The position numbers were made by a program, and so were the translations under genes. Source: Acanthochromis polyacanthus (lineage: Eukaryota > Chordata > Actinopteri > Pomacentridae). From it: DNA of 64,000 nt. Of this stretch, positions 48,391 through 60,315 are shown one piece after another. Position 1 is the first letter of the stretch. Every line of letters starts with the position of its first letter. The DNA is taken from NCBI RefSeq assembly GCF_021347895.1, contig NC_067118.1, forward strand, positions 39,421,755 through 39,485,754, read 5' to 3'. The notes under the pieces were generated by a model. It worked only from the letters and a program-made list of their open reading frames with translations, ran no database searches and was not told the DNA's origin.

Positions 48391-48464
48391 AGGGATACAT
48401 TTTCTTTGTCTTTGACTTCAAAGTTGCATGGAAGGGAACATGTTGGATTGGAGAAGACAAGAGA

Positions 48465-48778
48465 GTGAGAGTCTATCCCAGCTGACTCGGGTGAAGGGGA
48501 CACCCTGGACAGGTCGCCAGTCTGTCGCAGGGCTACATATACAGACAAACAATCACACTCACATTCACACCTACGGACAATTTAGAGTGATCAATTAACC
48601 TCAGCATATTTTTGGACTGTGGGAGGAAGCCGGAGTACCCGGAGAAAACCCACACATGCACAGGGAGAACATGCAAACTCCATGCAGAAAGAACCTGGGC
48701 TCAGGCCGGGATTTGAACCAGGGATCTTCTTGTTGCAAGACGAAAGTGCTAACCACTACAGCACTGTGCAGCCCCACT
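48465..48778 (-). mobile_element. SINE family S, copy 4 (inverted, lacks 3' end)
   Basis: On the minus strand it runs from the head GGGGCTGCACAGTGCTGTAG through box B (GGTTCAAATCCCGG) and the body, to CAGCTGGGATAGACTC. It stops before the CCCCCGCGACCC and GGAT tail found in copies 1 and 3. Losing the 3' end is not what retroposition does, so a later deletion or rearrangement is implied. Confidence 0.8.
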
Positions 48779-49503
48779 GTGAAAAGTCAAAATATGAAAA
48801 TAAGAAACAGCTCTAACAGGAAATGAGCTTCCAGGAGTGTAAACCAAAAAAAAAAACTTTAAAGTATGGAGCTGCGAGTCTGCAGCTGGCAATCACTCAT
48901 CTCATTTAGAAAAATCAAGGCATCCTGTTGTTTCAACCTCAACAGGTTTGTAACTGTTGTAAGCTCATGACACACTCTCACATAGACTAACTCGCAGCCT
49001 TCAATCATTGCACACATGTCAGCATGCAGGAGGAAGAGAAGCGAAGGTGTTGAGCTGCATGATCTGTTGAAAGCGGCTGGTGTCCCAGGCCAGTGCAGCT
49101 CTGTTGTAGTCACCGTCTGTGCATAGAAGGTATTTGTGGTATGACTGTGAGGATGTTTCTGATTGTGGCAAGTTGAAAGGTCTCTGTTTATTTATTTTTG
49201 TTTATCAACTGCTCATCCTGACTGCTGGTAACTCGCCAAGAACATGTGCAGGCAGAACTGTTCAGAAGTGTAGCAATAATTCCATGTAAAATCGCTCAAT
49301 TTCAAGGAAAAGCACATTACTACTAAACACACTATATTCACATATTGGTAGCAATTTGATCTGTAGAATGCAAATTAAAAGTGTGTATTTGAAAGAGCAG
49401 CCCCTCTCAATGTGTTAAAGTATTGCAGCACTGAAGTTTATGTTTAGTCAAATAGTAAAACACTTCTTTCTAAAAGATAGTGAAGAGTGTCACAAGATAA
49501 TAA
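48779..49503. other. Gene-free interval
   Basis: No gene or repeat family was recognised. Confidence 0.35.
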
Positions 49504-49725
49504 TGGTTGGATGGTTGGATGTTTGGATGGTTGGTTGGTTGGTTGGTTGGTTGGTTGGTTGGTTGGTTGGTTGGTTGGTTGGTTGGTTGGTTGGTTGGTT
49601 GGTTGGTTGGTTGGATGTTTGGTTGGTTGGTTGGTTGGTTGGATGGTTGGTTGGTTGGTTGGTTGGTTGGTTGGTTGGTTGGTTGGTTGGTTGATTGGTT
49701 GGTTGGTTGATTGGTTGGTTGGTTT
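49504..49725. repeat. (GGTT)n tetranucleotide array
   Basis: About 55 GGTT units with a few GGAT and GATT variants. It produces long artefactual frames of repeated W-L-V-G. The complementary array at 49866-49962 lies 140 bp away. Confidence 0.95.
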
Positions 49726-49865
49726 GTCAATACCTAAAAAAGAATTGAACTGAATAAATGAGTTACTGTGTAATTTCAGTTATCACAATCAACTTTTCTC
49801 CTAAAAACAGTCCACATCTGTTTGTTTATTAATGGTATTAGTAGTACATTTTCCATTCATCTCGA

Positions 49866-49962
49866 GAACCAACCAACCAACCAACCAACCAACCAACCAA
49901 CCAACCAACCAACCAACCAACCAGCCAGCCAACCAACCAACCAACCAACCAGCCAACCAACA
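49866..49962. repeat. (AACC)n tetranucleotide array
   Basis: About 24 AACC units with AGCC variants. It is the reverse complement of the array at 49504-49725, so the two could pair as one large stem. Confidence 0.95.
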
Positions 49963-52249
49963 AGCAAAGAAACAAACAACAAACCCACCAATTATGCTTT
50001 GTACTCATTTATTTGAGTTCATTTAACAGCTTTAGTTATTTTTAAGATGAAGACATCACACAGTGGATCATATAGAAAGCTTAAAAGTACAGCATGTTGT
50101 GGCTTACAAAAGCAGCTTGTGATCACGGTCACATTTCAGACATCTCACGGTTTCTATGGCAAACAAAGGTTTTATCCCCCCCTGTCTAAATGTCTAACAT
50201 GGTTTCATTTTAGTAAATGATTAAAGGTGTCAACATCTCATCAGAAAACCGAAGATTGGAGAAGAAGTCAAAAAACTTTGAAAACACATTTGTATAGATT
50301 TGTTTATCTACTTTTCTGTCATATAAATGATCCTCAAATTTATCTGATTTTCCTGTAAAAAAAAAAAGTGAATATAAAGTAGTTGCTTCATTATTAATAA
50401 TATAATTATATCATGTAACTTCAGCCACATTTTGCTGTTTAAACTTTTTACTTAAGTAGGATTTTTCATGCAGGACTTTTACCTTTTACTTTTACTGAAA
50501 TAATTTTTTTCTAGTAGTTGCAGTTAAAAAAAGTATTTGAATACAAGAAGAACATGAAGTTAGAAATCGATTCTCAAGCATTCAGCTTAGTAACTTTCTA
50601 GTTCATGCAATATTAGCAGAAAAATCATATTAGCAAGATATTATCTTTATTGCATTTGTTTACATTCACTGATTAATGTAATTCCATTAAAAATTGTTGA
50701 GTTGACCAACAGTATACAATTGTTTTTGCTCGTGATTTCAACAATGACATGCTGATATGATCATTTAATACACCAACAAAGAGAGCAGCATACAGAGCTG
50801 CTTATTTTTAGTTCCCTTGCTAAGTTCTGGGTCATTAGTCTCTGACCAGTTACTACAAGGATTTGCATTTTTAAATTGCTGGTTTGCCTGTGTGTAAAAG
50901 TGCACATCGTCAACTTATCCTCTCCGGCAACAGAAATTGTGCGACTTGTTTGTTACAACTCTTCATGAGCAAGAAATAACCAGAGAACATCTAGGACAAA
51001 CTGATCCTTCAAAATAAAGTCACATAGATCTCAGAGATGTACTTTGAGGGCCTTAACTGATGTAGAAACAGAAAGAAAAAACACTGTACAGAATTTATAA
51101 AACTATGGAACTATACTGAAGAAAGATCTAAATTTCAATCTTTAAATAAACTAAATTAAATTGAAGTGAACACATTGTAAAAGTGTCATTCTAAAGTTTG
51201 CTTTTAATCACTTGGTGTTTCCTGATAGAGTTGAATTAAGTTTGTTTTGTTGTTCTGGATCAGAGTTGAAGCTCTAAACTGTAATTTTTCATTTCTCCTG
51301 TTGTCTAAATGTCTAAATCCGGCGCTCATGATCTTTTTTTTCTTGGCAGTTTTGCTGCATTCTTCCTCAGTTTCAGATAGTTTCAGCTGCACAGATTGTG
51401 TTTAGACTGGCGCCTTGCTTCGCTCGCATCACATCAGGAGGTAAATCTAGCTTTCTCTCTCTGAGCAAAACCACATCCACTCGCCTTTTGTCATCTTTAC
51501 TTATTAAATTTTTTTGCACTGAGAAATCAGAAAGGAGCTGAGACATAGGAATCTAGCAGCGTTAATTGTTGCTCATGTGTGAGGATCATTGTTCAAGAGT
51601 CGGGAAAAGTAAAAGAAGATACGGAATGAGAAGAAAAACATCCTGCAACTGAACCCACATTTCTCATATTCGATCGCATGCATGAGACAAACAGACCACT
51701 GTTAAATAATTCAGCTTACAATGAATGCTGGCCCGTAACGTTCCTTACTTTTAGTTTTAATAATGATTTTAACCATTGGATCGTATTTTGATCTCATGAT
51801 TCTAAATACCCACGTATCAGTTAGCCTTATATGTCACATCAAAACTAAAAGAAGCTTTGTTTCCTTTGTGTTTGATCATATTATCTGATGCTTTACTTAT
51901 TCAAGTGTTTCAGTGTGGCTTTATCACAGTTATAATCTGTTGACTGCAGACAGTTTAACTAAATGTTGTTTAATTTGAGTGAAGCAGAGCTCTTGATTAA
52001 TGAAATATTAATATTTTATGACTGTACCTTTGAGACAAACAGAAAATTGAATTTCTTTATCATATCATCATGGTAAGTTTCATTGGATAATAAAGTATAT
52101 TTCTGAGGGTTCCTCATGAAATATCAGGTTAAAATGTTGTACTACTTGGATAAGAGTTGAATTTGTGACATTAAATCTGTGTTGTGTTGAACTTTATTTA
52201 AAAAAATAAATGTTTGAGATGTTATCTTTGAATACGTATCAGTGCCTAT
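49963..52249. other. Gene-free AT-rich interval
   Basis: No gene or repeat family was recognised. About 51200-51480 is slightly GC-richer, with a poly-T-AG acceptor-like string, but no exon could be supported. Confidence 0.35.
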
Positions 52250-52262
52250 GGGTCAATATATA

Positions 52263-53898
<1,636 letters not shown>

Positions 53899-54602
53899 TA
53901 ATTGTGGGACTTTTTGTATCATAGTTGATATCTTTTCTGCTTTTGGGTCTAAAATCAACATGGCCGCCTATAACCAAACACAACATGGCATTTTTACAGA
54001 AAGATTCTTCTAAATATTATATATACAACTGAGTAAAATTGAAATTGAAAGTTATGTATAAAGATATTGCAGTAAACCTGTTGACTGCTTTATATTAAAT
54101 AAGTCAGAAAGCCTTGGAGTCTGGCCAGTCTTTTCTTCAGGAGGAAATGACATCATGTGGAGCAGGTCATGTGATCTGGAATTAACACACTTCCTGGAGA
54201 GGTGTTTTTGTAATGGGGAACTTAGTGCAAAGTAATTTATGGGACACAGATACAATTTGTTACTTTCTGTATAAAATTTGATATATTGCCAAAAAAGAAA
54301 TACCTGTCATGATTATCTCAACTTATTAAAAAGAATCAAATCAAAACAATTTCTGAATAACATAATTTTATATTGTTTATCTAATTAGAAGGTGGTTGTT
54401 TTTAAATTTGGATGGTTTTTCAGGTGATATTTTAGTGATATCCAGTCTTTTTTTTATTAATAAGTGATTGTTTCCTTAATAAATAATTATGGAATTTGTA
54501 AAAACATGATCATAAAAAAACATTTGCTTTTTTACTTTTAATAAAAATGTATGCAAGATATATCCGATGGACTTCAAAAGTCCCTTACTTATATACTGAC
54601 CC

Positions 54603-55962
54603 CTACATTAGCCTAACAAACGTACTGACTGAAACTCCAATTAATAGCTTTACAGTGATAACAAAGCTCAAAATGCCCTCCAATCCTCTGCAGAGACATA
54701 CTTGTTTTTCCGCCGGTTGCTCACCTTTTGAAATCAGTGTTTCCCAGTTATCAGTGGAGGGGAGACAGACTGTCTGGTGAGAGCAGGTGATCATTATCTA
54801 GTGTCCTCGGCGGACAGACAGGCCTGCTGTTCAGGCTTCAGTGTGTGTGGGTGGCATGCTGGGCTCTGATACCTGCACGCCTCATACTTGTCTGCCTGTA
54901 GCATATTAAGTGCTGGAAAAACCCAGCCATCATGTGCCTTGGAGTTGAAACACTGTATGAAGCTGTAAAAAAAAAAAAAAAGGTACTTGCAAGTGATACG
55001 CTGTAAAAACACATTTTTTGATGCATTTTTTTTAAACAAGTGGCTGTTATTTTCCAGATTTTCAGTGTTTTGTAATGCTGAATAACTTGCAATGGCACAG
55101 AATAAAGCATTATTTTACATGTTGACCTTTACAATAACTGGTCAAAACTGCAAATAACATCTAATTTGTTATTTTAAAAATGTTTGACCGTAAAATGACA
55201 CTGTTTGCTGGAGAGAAAAGTAGTTATTTTACAGATATCTGTTGTTAGTTGAAAGAAAAATTATGGTTGAAAAAATTGTAAATCATTTTTTAAACGCTAC
55301 TTGACAGATTTTCCCTGTAATGTTAAATTACAGATAATATCTAGTAAAATCACAGTGTTAATTTCCATTTTCACTGAAAAAATTATGAAAACTGTAAATT
55401 CACATCAAAAATGTATACTTTTACAAATAGTAATTTGACGTTTTACATTGTTTGACTTTGGAACTCACAAATTTTAGTTCCTTTACAATGTTTGACTTTA
55501 ATTACACACTTTTATTGTGGCTTGTAATAAAAAAAAACTGCTTATTTGTTTACTATGGGTTAGATCTATATATTCTATATTCTGTTGCTGAATTTGAAAT
55601 GTTAAAGTGGGTTGAAGCATTTTTAAATGGTCTAAACCAGTTGCGCAAAGGTTCATTTATCTTTCAAGTGTTTTTTTTTAAACTGGCCATTAAACAGAGT
55701 GTCTTTGATCGTGCGGGAATGTTTTGACTGCTGCCGAAACACGGTGCTGTGACCCCTGGTTCAACCTCAACATAGTATCATACAGTAGCATGAAGTGTCT
55801 GAGGGATCGGTGAGATGAAAAACGCCAGAAACAGCTGCGCTCTGGTGCACAGTGGGAGGAGTGTTTGCACCTGCGGACACACTCCCAGCGCTGCCTTGCT
55901 TATCGGCACACAGCAGCTCTTTTTGGACACTCAGCAGGACGCACGGACGGATTACCTGAGCC
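54603..55962. other. foxl3 upstream region with a TGTAAAA-rich repeat
   Basis: About 54960-55450 is rich in CTGTAAAA and ATTTTACA words, a fish repeat also visible at 57800-58180 and 60830-61190. About 55800-55962 is the immediate upstream of the forkhead gene: GC-richer, with E-boxes (CAGCTG near 55832, CACCTG near 55869) and TGTTTGC (55862-55868), a forkhead-type site. No TATA box was recognised. Confidence 0.4.
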
Positions 55963-56727
55963 ATGGATGCAGAGGAACACCCGAGAGTGCAGCTCCTAGA
56001 CATCGGCTCCAGTTCGTCCACTTCTGAGCCCCGAGACGCGGAAGAGAGCAGCCAACAGCCGGGGAAGCCTCCCTACTCCTACGTGGCTCTCATCGCCATG
56101 GCCATCAAGGACAGCCAGCACAAGAGACAGACCCTGAGCGGCATCTATCAGTATATTGTGTCCAACTTCCCCTACTATGAGCTGAACAAGAAAGGCTGGC
56201 AGAACAGCATTCGGCACAACTTATCTCTGAATGAGTGCTTCGTCAAGGTGCCCCGGGAGAGTGGAGGAGACCGGAAGGGCAACTACTGGATGCTGGACCC
56301 CGCATTTGAGGACATGTTCGAGAAGGGGAACTACCGGCGGAGGAGGAGGGTGAGAAGACCCTACAGACCCCCCAGCGTGCCTTACCTGCCGCCGTATGTA
56401 AGCGGCTCCTGGAGTCTGTGCTCGCCCGGTCCGTCCCAGGCTGCCGGGTATCCGACCACCCCGGTCATGAGCCGGAGCGCGTCTCCCAGCGGTCCGCCGA
56501 GCTCCTACTGCCAGTCCCCGCACTTCCACCACCCTCCTTACGGCGCCTACCACCGACACCCGCCCGTCCTGGTGCCCCACAACGGATATCCGTACGGGGG
56601 AGTGACCCAGCCGATGAGCCCGGATGGAGGCACCGTGTCTGTGGCGTGTAACTACCAGCAGTTGACGTCGTTCGGCTGGCAGCCGGAGCCGCCGCTGGCT
56701 CATCTCCTGGACCAGTACGGGCTCTGA
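55963..56727 (+). CDS. foxl3: Forkhead transcription factor, FoxL2 subfamily, probably FoxL3
   Basis: A single unbroken frame of 254 aa; the start ATG has a strong context (GAGCCATGG). Residues 35-125 are the forkhead domain: [17 protein letters not shown], recognition helix [16 protein letters not shown], and wing [32 protein letters not shown] (125-137) is the FoxL2-type basic/NLS tail. The C-terminus is Pro/Ser/Tyr/His-rich and lacks the histidine and alanine runs of FOXL2. FoxL2 itself is longer, with a different C-terminus, so the FoxL2 paralogue FoxL3 (foxl2l) is the best fit. In medaka FoxL3 blocks spermatogenesis in female germ cells. It would bind forkhead sites in the nucleus. Ortholog assignment is by domain and C-terminal dissimilarity; foxl2b is the alternative. 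Confidence 0.8.
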   Translation: MDAEEHPRVQLLDIGSSSSTSEPRDAEESSQQPGKPPYSYVALIAMAIKDSQHKRQTLSGIYQYIVSNFPYYELNKKGWQNSIRHNLSLNECFVKVPRESGGDRKGNYWMLDPAFEDMFEKGNYRRRRRVRRPYRPPSVPYLPPYVSGSWSLCSPGPSQAAGYPTTPVMSRSASPSGPPSSYCQSPHFHHPPYGAYHRHPPVLVPHNGYPYGGVTQPMSPDGGTVSVACNYQQLTSFGWQPEPPLAHLLDQYGL

Positions 56728-57245
56728 GGTCCTGACGTCCAGCTCACAGACTCACGGTTCACCTGTTCCAGCATTTCAGTGCAGCTGTGATGTGTTTGTC
56801 AGGTAAAGCCGATTATTTTCTGATTGGTTAAAATAAGCTGTTGGTTTTTGTCCAAGCTCAAGAAGAGAAGCCAAAGAATTTTCTCTCATCACTTCTGGCG
56901 TTTTGTATGAACTGCGAAAGGACAGTTGATTTAAATACGAGGCCTCTTTTGTTTGTTTTAAGTAGCCAAACCTGTGTTTTCATTTCTTTTTTATTATTAT
57001 TATTATTTTATAATAGGCCCATGCATTTGTTCCCATGTTATTTATTTCTTTTCTTGGTTTCTCTGAGCTGCTATAGACGTTGATGACATTGAAGCACTGA
57101 CCAGTTTCCTTATTCGATTCTGAATGTTTACTTGATGTAAAATACATCATGTTTGTTTGAAATAAAATGTTATTTTTGCATCACATGATCTCCTTTTTTG
57201 ACTTAACCCTACTCTTTATTCTTCTTACTATTCTTATAAAGAGCA
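56728..57245 (+). other. 3'UTR of the forkhead gene with poly(A) signal
   Basis: AATAAA at 57161-57166 lies about 435 bases after the stop codon and is followed by a GT/T-rich stretch (TGTTATTTTTGC), so transcripts probably end near 57185. Confidence 0.55.

Positions 57246-57290
<45 letters not shown>
57246..57290. repeat. (ATT)n trinucleotide microsatellite
   Basis: About 15 ATT units, followed by a degenerate ATT/ACT/AAT tail. Confidence 0.95.
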
Positions 57291-57295
<5 letters not shown>

Positions 57296-58193
57296 TAATA
57301 ATAAAAGAGTTGTGTTGCTGTGCCATTTGACAGGCTCATAGGTCAAGGAGATAATACAGCTAATGTTTCAGGGCAATTATATATGGATCTTGTAAATATA
57401 AGAAAAACGTTAAGATGTGTGTTAATCATCAGTATTTTAAAAGTTAGAACTACTTTGTGTAAGAATGTCTGCACATTATGGTTTGAATATAAAGCGTTTC
57501 CTTGTTCAGCAAAGCATATTTGCAAAATGTTGCCTTTAACTTAAAAAAAGTTTACCTGTGTGAACTGATGCAAACTTTAGTAGGCAAGTAAACTGAAAAA
57601 AACTATATTGGCATGGATAAAGGGAAATACAGTGCACCATGAGCAACTTTTAGCCATTTGGACTATCTATCTATATATGTATATGTTCTATGTTCATCTA
57701 CTAGTAGCATATTCTCTCTATATATGACTCTGCATAAATATTCATCATCACTCAATCATACTATCATTTAAATCTCTGCCCTTTTAACTTCTTGTACACT
57801 GCTAAAAAAAAAAGAAAAGTTATTTATACAGTGAAATTCTGGCAGGTGTGGTTGCCAGAATGCTACCATAAAATTACAGTAAAACATTTCCTTCATTTAC
57901 ATTAAAGAAATGTGTTGATATTGTTAATTTTCCGGTTAAAAGATGTGCTCACTGTAAAAAAAAAAATAAATAAAAAAGTCTTAACCTTTAAAAAAAATGT
58001 TTGTTTTACTTGAAAATTTTCATGAAAATCCAAAAATAAAATAAAGTTTGTGTGACCTATTTTAAAAATCACAGCATTTTTCCATTATCAGCACAATAGT
58101 TTGTGCATTTAACATTTAATATGGGTATTTTTTCAAAAATTCTGGTTATAGTTGTCATAAATATCAAAGCTTATGTTCTTTATTAACACAAAA
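57291..58193. other. AT-rich interspersed repeat, hAT target
   Basis: The CTGTAAA/TTTACAGT-rich repeat at 57800-58180 contains CCATTATCAGCACAATAG, which recurs as TCATTATCAGCACGATGG at about 60917. The hAT element therefore landed within one copy of this repeat. No gene was recognised. Confidence 0.4.
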
Positions 58194-58221
58194 CAGGTCC
58201 GGCCCTAGACCTTCAGGTGCC

Positions 58222-59501
58222 CTAGGTGAAAATGTTCAATGACGCCCCCCCGTTCTCGTGTGTTTTGAGTATGTCACTGCAGTTTTTCCAGTCATTAGCA
58301 CCATCACTGCTTAGTTTAAATGTTTTCTGGGAGAAGAGCTTGCAACAGAAACAGTACAAACTATCATTCTTTTTGGAATACATCAGCCACGTTCTTTTGA
58401 TTTTCTCCCCATTCACTAACCGTCTATAGAAATAGTGGCGATGGCAACTTCTTCCATCTTGTTTTTTTTGGGAATGTGAAGTCTGATTTTATCACATAAG
58501 GCCCTTGACTGACTAACTTGGTCCTCTCTGGATTAGACAGGTGAAGGGACCAATCAGCTGGATCAATGGGGGCTGCTGTGACAGACTCACATACACCTGT
58601 TGATGTTGATGATGTGTCTTCAAGCTGGTGGATTGAAACATGTAGTCTGCTGGTGGTGCTGGGTCCTTCTTCTGAAAGAGAATCAAACATACACAACAAA
58701 TCATTTAGGCATTTAAAGAGGCATTAATACAATGGTTTTAGTTCAATCAGAACACAAAAGTTTTCAGATGTTCTATTTTTAGTTTTAACTTTTACACCAC
58801 AAACTCTAGTACGGTAATACTCACCTGGATTTACATCTTGAAGCTGTGTCTCACTTGCTTGATGAGCAGCTGCTGTGTAAAACACAAAATCAATCAGTTT
58901 GTGGTCTTTATTTATAGCTTGACACTGATAAAAAATATTATTTAGTCTGTATAATAATTATTACACCCAATAATTATCATATGAAGTATCAGTACTCCAG
59001 ACATAATCTTTATTGAATAAACTTACAGTCTTCACTATCAGGTGCAGAAGACAGAGAGACTGAGGCTTCCTCTGTAGGAGCATCCTGTCGTGGCTGCAAA
59101 TATTTTCTCACTGCATCTGGACAAATACTACTAAAAAAAATATACATTAAGTTGTAGCAGTACATTGCAGTACCTTTACAATAAACATACCATGGCATGT
59201 ATATTTTGCATTGTGATTTACTAAACTTCGCTTTGCATGTTATTTAGTTATTACAGTAATTACATGAACTTAAGTTAAACTTCTGACATGCATGCATATT
59301 GCATAATATGGCGTTACTTAATACGTTGTTAAAGTTTATTGATACAGTGGCATTTACTTAGCTAGCGTTAGCCAACTAGATGCCGAATAAAAAGTCAAAA
59401 AGCACGCTATATCTTAAATGCATGCCTCTACTTTGGGCCCGTTTTTCCTCGTCTTCTTTTTTGCGCTTTCTGAAAGCAGCACCTGACGGCTTGGGATGCC
59501 T
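58222..59501 (-). pseudogene. hAT transposase, N-terminal exons only
   Basis: Minus-strand pieces follow the ZMYM/TTF-type hAT transposase order. About 59501-59420 gives KPSGAAFRKRKKEDEEKRAQ. Exon 59116-59027 gives DAVRKYLQPRQDAPTEEASV. Exon 58872-58825 gives HQASETQLQDVNP. Exon 58671-58222 gives DPADWSLHLSNPERTKLVSQ and, one frame over, GEKIKRTWLMYSKKND and FCCKLFSQ, the TTF-type zinc finger. An 8-base A-run (plus strand T-run near 58460-58467) marks the frameshift between the two parts of the last exon. The DDE and dimerisation domains are missing: the frame ends in the terminal repeat. Introns have GT-AG borders. It cannot encode an active transposase. Confidence 0.72.
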
Positions 59502-59746
59502 TTACATAATAAAAATTTGTTGACAATGTCAATAGAACCACAACGACGACCATGAGATGCACTACCCATGATGCCGCACTCACCTTGCAATGTAAACAAC
59601 AACAGCAGCAGCCGCAGATCAGGTTAGGAAGAAGTGATGAGGGGGCGCCAGATCTGGAGCCAGATGCTATGTCCACCTTTATATACAGTCTATGATATTA
59701 AATAAGCATAAATAACGAGCGTTTTTTTTAACAGCAACTTGGCGTA

Positions 59747-59770
59747 CCCATAGACATTAATGTCTATGGG
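59747..59770. repeat. Perfect 24-bp palindrome
   Basis: The half-site CCCATAGACATT is followed directly by its reverse complement, with no spacer. It lies in the hAT element 40 bp from the nested insertion. Confidence 0.9.
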
Positions 59771-59778
59771 CGCCCCCT

Positions 59779-59792
59779 CCAGCAGATGGCGC
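59779..59792 (+). promoter_or_regulatory. CTCF-like motif inside the hAT element
   Basis: CCAGCAGATGGCGC fits every position of the CTCF core. Because it is part of a repeat, other copies may carry it across the genome. Confidence 0.4.
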
Positions 59793-59981
59793 CCTAGGCG
59801 ACCGCCTGGTAGAGTCCCTATTTTATCAGAGTATCGACATGACGGGTCCAAAAAATTTTGGTCACGTGATCTATAGGCGCCATTTTGTTTCCTATTCATG
59901 AACGCAGGGTATTCCTGTTAACTTTGTTTACACTGCAGAGAGTAATTCTAGGTCCTTTTTTGCTTCCTCAATACCTGAAAT

Positions 59982-60139
59982 ATGACGGGCTGTTGTGCCT
60001 TTGGGTGCACAAATCGATCGGAGAAGGGATTCCACATGTTTAGATTTCTCAGTAATAGTGAAAGACGGAAACTGTGGGAAAATACAGTCCGGAGAGTGGG
60101 ATGGAAACTTCATCGACTTCATCATCGTTTTTGTGCCAG
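59982..60139 (+). pseudogene. THAP-domain exon of the P-like element
   Basis: From ATG: MTGCCAFGCTNRSEKG, FHMFRFLSNSERRKLWEN, TVRRVGWKL, then HHRFCAR at the donor CAG|GTTAGT. This is most of a THAP zinc finger: the first Cys pair (residues 4/5 and 9), the W in KLW, and the third Cys in FCA. The final His would start the next exon. The usual FP is FL here. No second exon with the catalytic domain was found before the right terminus, so a full transposase is not encoded. The exon ends in phase 2, like the THAP exon at 30288. Confidence 0.65.
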
Positions 60140-60271
60140 GTTAGTCCCATGTATGTACTTACATGTTATGATGTATGGGTGAATGACAGATAGAAAAGTT
60201 TGATGTGATTTTAGGCAGTTGTGGTTATTTTGACTTTGACCATTTTCATGCATGGAGATGCATGAAATACG

Positions 60272-60315
60272 GGCCGCTGAAGTTTAACTGGTTGCCCGGT
60301 TAAACTTCAGCGGCC
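60272..60315. repeat. Perfect 17-bp stem-loop in the P-like element
   Basis: GGCCGCTGAAGTTTAAC (60272-60288) and its exact complement (60299-60315) enclose a 10-base loop. It sits in the putative first intron after the THAP exon. Confidence 0.85.

Noticed and set aside
49440..49753. Frames coding repeated W-L-V-G and N-Q-P-T
   Set aside because: Translation artefacts of the tetranucleotide arrays.
49504..49962. CRISPR-like repeat array
   Set aside because: Simple tetranucleotide satellites in a eukaryotic genome, with no spacers.
56221..56703. 160-codon minus-strand frame
   Set aside because: Antisense shadow of the GC-rich forkhead gene.
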